DNA of 64,000 bases from Sphingobacteriales bacterium (lineage in GTDB: Bacteria > Bacteroidota > Bacteroidia > Chitinophagales > Chitinophagaceae). This document shows positions 57,590-64,000 of this stretch, in pieces. Location: the NCBI GenBank assembly GCA_016192105.1, contig JACPUV010000026.1, positions 1 to 64,000 of the forward strand, given 5' to 3'. The position numbers and the translations under genes were made by a program. Each line of letters opens with the position of its first letter. Position 1 is the stretch's first letter. The notes below the pieces were generated by a model, which ran no database searches, was not told the origin of the DNA, and saw only the letters and a list, made by a program, of their open reading frames with translations.

Positions 57590-58006
57590 ATGAAAAAAAT
57601 ACACATTATCCTGTTAGTGCTGATCGCCGGATCTATCGGCATTTTACTGACTTTTTTAAAAACGGCCAGCACCTACGACACGATTGAAACGGCGATGGCC
57701 AAACCCGGTAAATTCGTTCACCTGATGGCCAAACTGGATAAAACACAACCCATTGAATACGATGCGGTCAATAATCCTAATTATTTAAGTTTCACGGCAA
57801 CAGACAGCACCGGAAAATCGGTAAAAGTGATCTACCACAATGCAAAGCCCGATAACCTGGAACTCAGTGACAAACTGGTATTGAAAGGCAAATACCTGGA
57901 CGGACTGTTTGACTGCAAGGATATCCAGACCAAATGCCCTTCCAAGTATAAAGAAGAACAGGCAAGAACTGGCGGCACGCACCCGGGGAATATCCCGGTA
58001 AAATAA
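57590..58006 (+). CDS. ccmE: Cytochrome c maturation heme chaperone CcmE (CxxxY type)
   Basis: CcmE receives heme in the periplasm and passes it to the CcmF-type ligase. The 138-residue product has an N-terminal membrane anchor (about 5-23) and an OB-fold. The heme-binding residue is a cysteine: C116-P-S-K-Y120 instead of the usual HxxxY of E. coli. A CxxxY form has been described in Desulfovibrio and archaea. The gene for the ligase follows 49 bp downstream. Confidence 0.93.
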   Translation: MKKIHIILLVLIAGSIGILLTFLKTASTYDTIETAMAKPGKFVHLMAKLDKTQPIEYDAVNNPNYLSFTATDSTGKSVKVIYHNAKPDNLELSDKLVLKGKYLDGLFDCKDIQTKCPSKYKEEQARTGGTHPGNIPVK

Positions 58007-58055
58007 ACCGGGGAACAGGACGCATATTATTTCGGGCATAACTCAAAATCTCAGC

Positions 58056-60521
58056 ATGGATTATATCGGTGAACATTTACTACCCGGGAAATTAGGGCAC
58101 TTCTTTATCATCCTTTCCATCGTGGCCTCCCTGCTTGCCACGGTAGCCTATTTTTTTTCGGCGCAATCGAAGAATCCGACTGACAGCCAGGCCTGGAGAA
58201 AGCTGGCCCGGCTCGCTTTTCTGACGGAAGTGTTTTCGGTCTTTGCCATCTTCAGCATCCTTTTTTACATTATTCACAACCACCTGTTCGAATATCACTA
58301 TGCCTGGAAGCACAGCAGCCGTTCCCTTGAGTTTAAATACCTGCTGGCCTGTTTCTGGGAAGGACAGGAAGGTAGTTTCCTGCTCTGGACGCTTTGCCAC
58401 AGCATACTGGGCAGCATTCTTATCAAACGGGGCGGCCAATGGGAATCACCGGTAATGACCGTGCTGAGTTTTACCCAATTCGCCCTGGCCACCATGGTCG
58501 CCGGGATCTATATTTTTGGATGGAAAATGGGGTCCAACCCGTTTATCCTGTTAAGAGACAGCGGGGTGTTTGACAATGCCCCCGGGATGCATATCAATTT
58601 TGATCTGGCACAACCTATCCGCCCGGATTATATGCAGTCCATCAAAGACGGGAATGACCTGAACCCCCTTCTCCAGAATTACTGGATGGTCATTCATCCT
58701 CCTTTTCTTTTTATGGGATTTGCCTCCACTACGATCCCCTTTGCATTTGCCATGGCCGGTTTATGGAAAAAGCAATATAGTGAATGGACCCGCCCCGCCC
58801 TTCCCTGGGCATTGTTCTCTGCCGCGGTACTGGGCGTCGGAATTATGATGGGTGGCATGTGGGCATATGAATCGCTGACATTCGGTGGGTACTGGGCCTG
58901 GGACCCGGTAGAAAATGCTTCCCTGGTTCCCTGGATGATCGGGGTATCAGGTATTCATACCTTGCTGATCTATCGTCATACGGGGCATTCCCTGCGGTCC
59001 ACCTACCTCTTTTTTATCCTGTCATTTGCTTTTGTACTCTATTCTACCTTCCTTACCCGGAGCGGTATCCTGGGAGAATCATCGGTACATGCATTCACAG
59101 ACCTGGGTATGAACTGGCAACTGACGGTCTTCCTGCTTGGGTTTGTCATCCCGGCCCTTGTATTTTTCCTGTCGCGGCTGAAAGAGATCCCCGCTGTGCA
59201 GCAGGAAGAAAATATGGCTTCCCGTGAATTCTGGATGTTTATCGGCTCCCTGGTATTTTTCTTATCCGCGATTGTGATTATCGGCAAAACCTCCCTCCCG
59301 GTATTCAACAAATTGTTCCATACCAGTATCGCTCCGCCTGAAGATGGCGAGTTTGCCTATAACAGCATACAGATCTATGTGGCGATCATCATTGCCGCCT
59401 TAACAGCCCTGTCACAGTACCTGAAATACAAAGACAGCAGCCGTGAATATTTCTGGAAGAAAATGACGATTCCGGCCGTGATCACCCTGGTTTTATTTGC
59501 CCTGTTTCTCGCCTTTGGTGCCATCCACTATACCAAAAAGGGACCGGTATTCCTCGGGGCTATCTGGCTGGCGGTTTTCTGCAGCATCTATTCCATAGTG
59601 GCCAATGCAGCCTATATCTGGCTCGGGGTAAAAGGCAGCCTGAAACTTTCCGGCGGCTCCATTGCCCATGTTGGATTTGGCATGGTGCTGCTGGGCATCC
59701 TGATCTCCTCCTCCAATAAAGAAATACTTTCCAATAATATCGGCGGAATCCCGGCCCCGCTGGCTGCGGGAGAAGATCCCCGTGAAAACCTGACCCTGGT
59801 AAAGGACATGACCGCCAATATGGGGCGCTATTCCCTCACTTACCTGGGCGATTCAGCGCATCCAAAAAAACAACTCTGGTTTTACAAGATCCGCGTGAAA
59901 AGCAATGACGGAAAGGAAGATTTTGTATTAACACCCAATGCGTTTGTAAACTACAAGGGTAATATGGGACTGATGGCCAACCCGGATGCCAAGCATTACT
60001 GGGATCACGATGTATTTACGTATATCACCTCCATCCCCAATCCGCAAACAGCCAAAGACACTTCCACGTTTAAAGCCTATAACCGGAGAGCCGGTGATTC
60101 CCTGTTTTATTCAGGCGGGTATATCCTGGTACAGGAACTGAAAAAGAATGACAGCGTACCGGAAGAGTTATTTGGAAAGGACGGAAATCTTTATGAAGTG
60201 CCCCTGCAGGTTCATTCCAAAACCGGTTCGGTTTATACCGTGAAATCCAAACTCGCCCATGCGAGGGGAGCCTGGTTTTCACTGCCGGATACCCTTCCTT
60301 CCGAAAGCCTGGTGCTTCAGTTGCAGCAGGTAAACGACGACAAGAGTTTTGAACTGGGAGTAAAGGAATCCGGGGCCGTTATGAAATACGTAACCCTCAA
60401 GGCCTACCGTTTCCCCTTTATCCGGCTGTTGTGGTACGGGGTATGGATTACTGCGATCGGCATCCTCATCAGCATGGTCCGGCGTATTCAGCTGAACCGT
60501 AAAATTACCCGGTCAGCCTGA
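58056..60521 (+). CDS. CcmF/CcsA-type heme lyase
   Basis: This protein of the heme-handling family ligates heme to cytochrome c. The 821-residue product has about 13-15 membrane segments and the WWD motif GGYWAWDPVENASLVPW at about 278-293. Flanking histidines H214 (MVIHPP) and H301 are candidates for heme ligands. A large soluble part follows (about 580-790) before a last membrane segment. It is larger than E. coli CcmF (647 residues). It is co-transcribed with ccmE. Confidence 0.95.
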   Translation: MDYIGEHLLPGKLGHFFIILSIVASLLATVAYFFSAQSKNPTDSQAWRKLARLAFLTEVFSVFAIFSILFYIIHNHLFEYHYAWKHSSRSLEFKYLLACFWEGQEGSFLLWTLCHSILGSILIKRGGQWESPVMTVLSFTQFALATMVAGIYIFGWKMGSNPFILLRDSGVFDNAPGMHINFDLAQPIRPDYMQSIKDGNDLNPLLQNYWMVIHPPFLFMGFASTTIPFAFAMAGLWKKQYSEWTRPALPWALFSAAVLGVGIMMGGMWAYESLTFGGYWAWDPVENASLVPWMIGVSGIHTLLIYRHTGHSLRSTYLFFILSFAFVLYSTFLTRSGILGESSVHAFTDLGMNWQLTVFLLGFVIPALVFFLSRLKEIPAVQQEENMASREFWMFIGSLVFFLSAIVIIGKTSLPVFNKLFHTSIAPPEDGEFAYNSIQIYVAIIIAALTALSQYLKYKDSSREYFWKKMTIPAVITLVLFALFLAFGAIHYTKKGPVFLGAIWLAVFCSIYSIVANAAYIWLGVKGSLKLSGGSIAHVGFGMVLLGILISSSNKEILSNNIGGIPAPLAAGEDPRENLTLVKDMTANMGRYSLTYLGDSAHPKKQLWFYKIRVKSNDGKEDFVLTPNAFVNYKGNMGLMANPDAKHYWDHDVFTYITSIPNPQTAKDTSTFKAYNRRAGDSLFYSGGYILVQELKKNDSVPEELFGKDGNLYEVPLQVHSKTGSVYTVKSKLAHARGAWFSLPDTLPSESLVLQLQQVNDDKSFELGVKESGAVMKYVTLKAYRFPFIRLLWYGVWITAIGILISMVRRIQLNRKITRSA

Positions 60522-60605
60522 TTTTAGCTTTTCAGAAACAGCATCCCGCGTAGTTTTACTGTCTGTATCGGAAATACCGGTACTGTTTTTTAATTTTACA
60601 CCCGG

Positions 60606-61307
60606 ATGTACAGCTTTGTTAATCATAAGGTCCTGCTTATCCTGCTTCTCTTATTCTGGAGTGGCACTATCTCCGCGCAGGTGGTACTTCCTGAACCAGC
60701 TACCGACTCCACCGATTATGCCTTGCAGTATATGAAAGAGCAGCGGAAAAAATGGGGACCCAACGATACCATTATCCTGCCAGCTATCTGGTACCACTCA
60801 GAGATCGTGAACTACAAGGAAATGGAAATGGCCTGGGTATCCAATCTTTCACCGGAAAAACTGAGAAAATTTATTGAAGAGTGGACCCGGCTGAGAAATG
60901 CGGTGTATGTTACCTATCCCTATGCCCGTATAGCAGGAGCCACAATCAATGATATCAATTCCAAACTGACCGGGATCACGTCAAGGAAAGAAAGAAAAGC
61001 GGTCATCAAATCGAGGGAGAAAGAACTGAAAAAGGAATTCAGTGAACCCTTGTCAAACCTGTCCGTGTACCAGGGCAAGATCCTGATGAAACTGATCAAC
61101 CGGCAGACCGGTAATAACTGTTATGAAATTATCAAGGAATACAAGGGCGGACTGAATGCCCGCTTTTACCAGACCATCGCTTTTTTTGTGGGTGGCAACC
61201 TGAAACAGGATTGGAACATTGCCGGAAATAGGACAGACCGGGATATTGAAAATATCGTGAAAGAAATTGATGGTACCTGGTACAACAATGCCTACCGGGT
61301 CCGTTAG
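60606..61307 (+). CDS. DUF4294 family protein
   Basis: The 233-residue product has a signal peptide (about 1-25, ending SAQ) and then a DUF4294 domain of unknown function, mostly helical and rich in charged residues. The stretch NRQTGNNCYEIIKEYKGGL is conserved in the family as I recall it. It is probably periplasmic. It follows the CcmF-like gene on the same strand after 84 bp. Confidence 0.85.
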   Translation: MYSFVNHKVLLILLLLFWSGTISAQVVLPEPATDSTDYALQYMKEQRKKWGPNDTIILPAIWYHSEIVNYKEMEMAWVSNLSPEKLRKFIEEWTRLRNAVYVTYPYARIAGATINDINSKLTGITSRKERKAVIKSREKELKKEFSEPLSNLSVYQGKILMKLINRQTGNNCYEIIKEYKGGLNARFYQTIAFFVGGNLKQDWNIAGNRTDRDIENIVKEIDGTWYNNAYRVR

Positions 61308-61357
61308 CCCGGTTCCGGCCTCCCGGAGACGCCTGTCCCACTCTCCCCTGAAAGAAA

Positions 61358-61365
61358 TACCTTTG
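61358..61365 (+). promoter_or_regulatory. Promoter -7 element before bshB1
   Basis: TACCTTTG, 26 bases before the start codon, matches TAnnTTTG. Confidence 0.55.
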
Positions 61366-61391
61366 CCGGGTTTAAAAATGCAACTACAACT

Positions 61392-62129
61392 ATGAAAGTG
61401 GATATTCTTGCGATCGGTGTACATCCGGATGATGTGGAACTGGGTTGTTCCGGAACCCTTATCAATGAAGTTAACAACGGGAAAAAAGTGGCGGTTGTGG
61501 ATCTCACCCAGGGTGAACTGGGTACCCGCGGGACCATCGAATCCCGTTATACCGAAGCGGCCAGTGCTGCGATGATCATGGGTGTGCATGCCCGGGAAAA
61601 CCTGAAAATGCGGGATGGTTTTTTCAGCAATGATGAGCTGCATAAACTGCAACTCATCGCAGCTATCCGCAAATACCAGCCTTCCATCGTAATCGGTAAT
61701 ATCATGAGAGACCGGCACCCCGACCACGGCAGGGCCGGTAACCTGATCACCGAAAGTTGTTTTCTGTCCGGCCTTGCCCGGATTGAAACCAAAGATGAAA
61801 ACGGGGAGCTCCAGCCAAAATGGAGACCGTCCTATGTGCTGCAATACATACAGGACTGGTATCATGAACCTGATTTCCTGGTCGATATCAGTGAGGTGTT
61901 TGAACAACGGATGAAAGCGATCGAAGCCTATTCCACCCAGTTTTATACAGGGAAGAGCAGTGAGGAAGGTCCCCAAACCTATATCTCCAAACCCGGTTTT
62001 CTTGAAGCCGTGATCGCGAGAGCGCGTATGTTCGGAAAGCGGATCGGTGTGGATTATGCAGAAGGGTTTCTCAGTGAAAAAAAACTCGGCCTGCGGTCCC
62101 TGGATGCACTCATACAAAATGAAACATAA
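61392..62129 (+). CDS. bshB1: Bacillithiol biosynthesis deacetylase BshB1
   Basis: BshB1 deacetylates GlcNAc-malate in the synthesis of bacillithiol, the low-molecular-weight thiol of many Bacteroidota and Bacillota. The 245-residue product is a LmbE-like zinc deacetylase with zinc ligands in HPDDVE (H11, D14) and H112 in RHPDHGRA (107-114). It begins MKVDILAIGVHPDDVELGCS. Other bsh genes are not in the window. Confidence 0.95.
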   Translation: MKVDILAIGVHPDDVELGCSGTLINEVNNGKKVAVVDLTQGELGTRGTIESRYTEAASAAMIMGVHARENLKMRDGFFSNDELHKLQLIAAIRKYQPSIVIGNIMRDRHPDHGRAGNLITESCFLSGLARIETKDENGELQPKWRPSYVLQYIQDWYHEPDFLVDISEVFEQRMKAIEAYSTQFYTGKSSEEGPQTYISKPGFLEAVIARARMFGKRIGVDYAEGFLSEKKLGLRSLDALIQNET

Positions 62130-62210
62130 CCCCGGTTTATCATTACTTTAACAGGAGATGATCCCTATCAACCGGTTGATTTTTTTTCCCGGGATATGAG
62201 GGGTATAGAT

Positions 62211-62218
62211 TAACTTTG
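62211..62218 (+). promoter_or_regulatory. Promoter -7 element before the desaturase gene
   Basis: TAACTTTG, 19 bases before the start codon, matches TAnnTTTG. Confidence 0.55.
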
Positions 62219-62237
62219 CAGTTGAAATCAGCGCATC

Positions 62238-63302
62238 ATGAATTTTCCAAAATTTTCGGGCCATGCCCAGAGTTTTCACACAGAACTGAAGAAAAGGATC
62301 AACGACTACTTTAAAGAAGCAGGCAAAGCATACACCGGCAATTTCCAACTCTATTTTAAAGCCATAATACTGGTATTCGCTTATGTAGCGCTTTATACAC
62401 ATCTCGTTTTTTTTACACCTGATACCTGGCTGGCCCTGGTTGAATGTGTAGTACTCGGCGGGCTCACCGCAGCAATTGGTTTTAATATCATGCACGATGG
62501 CATGCACGGCAGTTTCAGCAGGTATAAATGGGTAAATTATATGGCGGGCCTTTCCCTGAATTTCCTGGGGGCCAATAATTTCATGTGGAAGACCAAGCAC
62601 AATATCATCCACCACACGTACACCAATATTGAAGGACTGGATGATGATATCGAAGCAAAACCATTATTGCGTTTGTGTGATACGCAGAAGTATTATAAGA
62701 TTCACCGTTTTCAGCACTGGTATTTCTGGGCGGCTTATTCTTTACTCTATATCTGGTGGGTCTTTGTTACCGATTACAAAAAATATTTCCTGAAAAGGAT
62801 CGGGGAAGTTCCCCTGAAGCCCATGCATACGGGGGATCATATTTCCTTCTGGGGGTTCAAATTATTGCATGCATTCATCTTCGTGGTCATCCCCATCTGG
62901 AAACTGGGATTCCTGCCCTGGATGATAGGGTTTCTGGTATTCGGGCTCTTTGCCGGCTTTGTGCTGAGCATTGTATTCCAGCTCGCGCATACTGTGGAAC
63001 ATACCCAGTTTCCCCATGCTGACGGTCATAACAGGATGGAAGACGAGTGGGCCATTCACCAGTTGAAGACCACTGCTAATTTCGCCACCAACAATAAGAT
63101 CATCTCCTGGCTGGTTGGCGGTCTGAACTTCCAGGTAGAGCACCATCTGTTTCCCCGGATCTCGCATGTGCACTATCCGGCGATCAGCAAGATCATTAAG
63201 AAAGCCTGCGCCGATTTCGGAATCACATATATTGAGTATCCGAAAATGCGGCTGGCCCTGGTTTCGCATGTGCATCACCTGAAGAATCTGAGCAGAAAAT
63301 AA
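62238..63302 (+). CDS. Membrane fatty-acid desaturase
   Basis: This 354-residue integral membrane enzyme adds a double bond to acyl chains with oxygen and two iron atoms. The three histidine boxes are HDGMH (86-90), HNIIHH (121-126) and QVEHH (299-303). A Q in the third box is typical of front-end desaturases (delta-5/delta-6 type), but no fused cytochrome b5 is present. It ends just before a strong terminator. Confidence 0.94.
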   Translation: MNFPKFSGHAQSFHTELKKRINDYFKEAGKAYTGNFQLYFKAIILVFAYVALYTHLVFFTPDTWLALVECVVLGGLTAAIGFNIMHDGMHGSFSRYKWVNYMAGLSLNFLGANNFMWKTKHNIIHHTYTNIEGLDDDIEAKPLLRLCDTQKYYKIHRFQHWYFWAAYSLLYIWWVFVTDYKKYFLKRIGEVPLKPMHTGDHISFWGFKLLHAFIFVVIPIWKLGFLPWMIGFLVFGLFAGFVLSIVFQLAHTVEHTQFPHADGHNRMEDEWAIHQLKTTANFATNNKIISWLVGGLNFQVEHHLFPRISHVHYPAISKIIKKACADFGITYIEYPKMRLALVSHVHHLKNLSRK

Positions 63303-63310
63303 ATTACCGG

Positions 63311-63336
63311 ATCCCGCCCTTTGCGGGATTTTTTTT
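63311..63336 (+). terminator. Terminator of the desaturase gene
   Basis: Stem ATCCCGC/GCGGGAT (7 bp, 5-base loop) and eight T, 8 bases after the stop. Confidence 0.88.
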
Positions 63337-63597
63337 GTCCGCAAAGATTTTAAGACGGCTGAAATTGGAAACCTCCTTTGCTTTTTGATCCACCAAAAAG
63401 GATGGCCCCGTAAAGTAAGAAACCGTCTTTCCCGGCTTTGCGGGAACCTTTCTTGCCCGTGAAGGCCACTAAGACTGTAAGACAACTCTTATACGGCAAA
63501 TTCTTCTGGCACTTTACACCGGAAAAGGGGAAACCTAATTCTTTTTGCTCCTACCCAAAACCCCTGTAACTTGCACCGTTTTTCAATACCAAATAAA

Positions 63598-64000
63598 ATG
63601 GTTGATCTTTCCACTTACGACCCTAACAGTGTCAGCAACCCCAATAACAATGTTTTCGGGCTGCCTACCACAGAAGACAATGCCAGGCTGGTAATTCTCC
63701 CCGTACCCTGGGAGGTAACGGTAAGTTATGGAGCGGGTACCGCCCGTGCCCCGGAAGCCATCCTGAAGGCCAGTTACCAGGTGGACCTCTTTGATCCCGA
63801 AATGCCCGACGCCTGGAAACAGGGATTTTTTATGCGCCAGGCAGACCGGAAGATCCTGATGAAAAGCGACTACCTGCGCAAAGAAGCGGAACTCTATATT
63901 GACTATATCTCCAAAGGAGAGGATGTCAATGCCAACCAATTCATGTGCAAGACCCTGAAAGAAGTAAATGAAGGCGGGGTTTTTCTTACTGAATGGATCC
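63598..64000 (+). CDS. Agmatinase/arginase family protein (cut at the window end)
   Basis: The first 134 codons are visible. They read LVILPVPWEVTVSYGAGTAR and APEAILKASYQVDLFD, the N-terminal part of the ureohydrolase fold. The metal-binding motifs (GGxHS, DxHxD) would lie beyond position 64000. The start ATG at 63598 is the first in frame. A TAACTTGC (63567-63574), similar to but not matching the -7 element, lies 23 bases before it. Confidence 0.88.
   Translation, partial: MVDLSTYDPNSVSNPNNNVFGLPTTEDNARLVILPVPWEVTVSYGAGTARAPEAILKASYQVDLFDPEMPDAWKQGFFMRQADRKILMKSDYLRKEAELYIDYISKGEDVNANQFMCKTLKEVNEGGVFLTEWI

Noticed and set aside
61053..62117. Long minus-strand open frame opposite bshB1
   Set aside because: It overlaps two well-supported plus-strand genes and has no protein family features.

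Overview
The window is chromosomal DNA of a Bacteroidota bacterium, most likely from the Chitinophagaceae or a close family (inference from gene content, not from a marker-gene comparison). Supporting signs are secreted proteins with C-terminal sorting domains of the type IX secretion system (T9SS), a fused SecDF, a long NusB, BshB1 of bacillithiol synthesis, DUF1573 and DUF4294 proteins, a rhomboid beside rlmH, and many copies of the Bacteroidota promoter element TAnnTTTG about 10-60 bases before start codons. No phage, insertion sequence, plasmid gene or CRISPR array was found.

Layout. 1-283: an intact tRNA-Arg(ACG) followed on the minus strand by tandem tRNA-like copies. 496-3210: a pair of M16 peptidases. 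3251-3959: a repeat block. 3973-7171: rlmH, a rhomboid, tilS and small proteins. 7276-12817: core metabolism (etfBA, a BFN nuclease, ispE, queD, ornithine aminotransferase). 12974-20063: a looser region with a T9SS protein, an outer-membrane barrel, an SDR enzyme, a T9SS gene remnant and an amino-acid permease. 20533-33241: an ABC-F protein, a very large T9SS metalloprotease, groESL and a large T9SS BNR-repeat protein. 33388-36009: nusB, a DUF1573 lipoprotein, yajC, coaE. 36116-38643: an accessory patch ending in a truncated Pr6Pr membrane protein. 38707-44755: an aminotransferase, a beta-lactamase-like hydrolase, secDF. 45289-50193: an A-type Fe-S protein, the large subunit of a methylmalonyl-CoA-mutase-type enzyme, glnS. 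50373-57426: two Usp proteins, a cupin, an S15-type hydrolase, a lysine-rich small protein with a SET methyltransferase, a YggS protein and an acyl-CoA dehydrogenase. 57590-64000: ccmE and a ccmF-like gene, a DUF4294 protein, bshB1, a desaturase and a cut agmatinase gene.

How the genes fit together. The ETF pair, acyl-CoA dehydrogenase and CoA mutase serve acyl-CoA and branched-chain breakdown. YajC and SecDF are accessory Sec translocase parts and would export the T9SS cargo to the periplasm before outer-membrane transport. CcmE and the CcmF-like protein form a cytochrome c maturation pair, and CcmE is of the CxxxY type.

Most unusual features. (1) Intergenic gaps filled with fixed-register arrays of short words: 8-mers of the GATTAGCC type (56 units at 44833-45280 and 38 units at 3656-3959, with no register slip), 7-mers of the GGTTGAG type (39901-40033 and 47881-47938) and short runs of GAGCTGC words. 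(2) The tandem tRNA-like copies, whose anticodon arm is replaced by a perfect hairpin with a UUCG loop. (3) A 49-residue lysine-rich protein encoded directly before a SET-domain methyltransferase. (4) An ABC-F protein with one intact and one fully degenerate ATP site.
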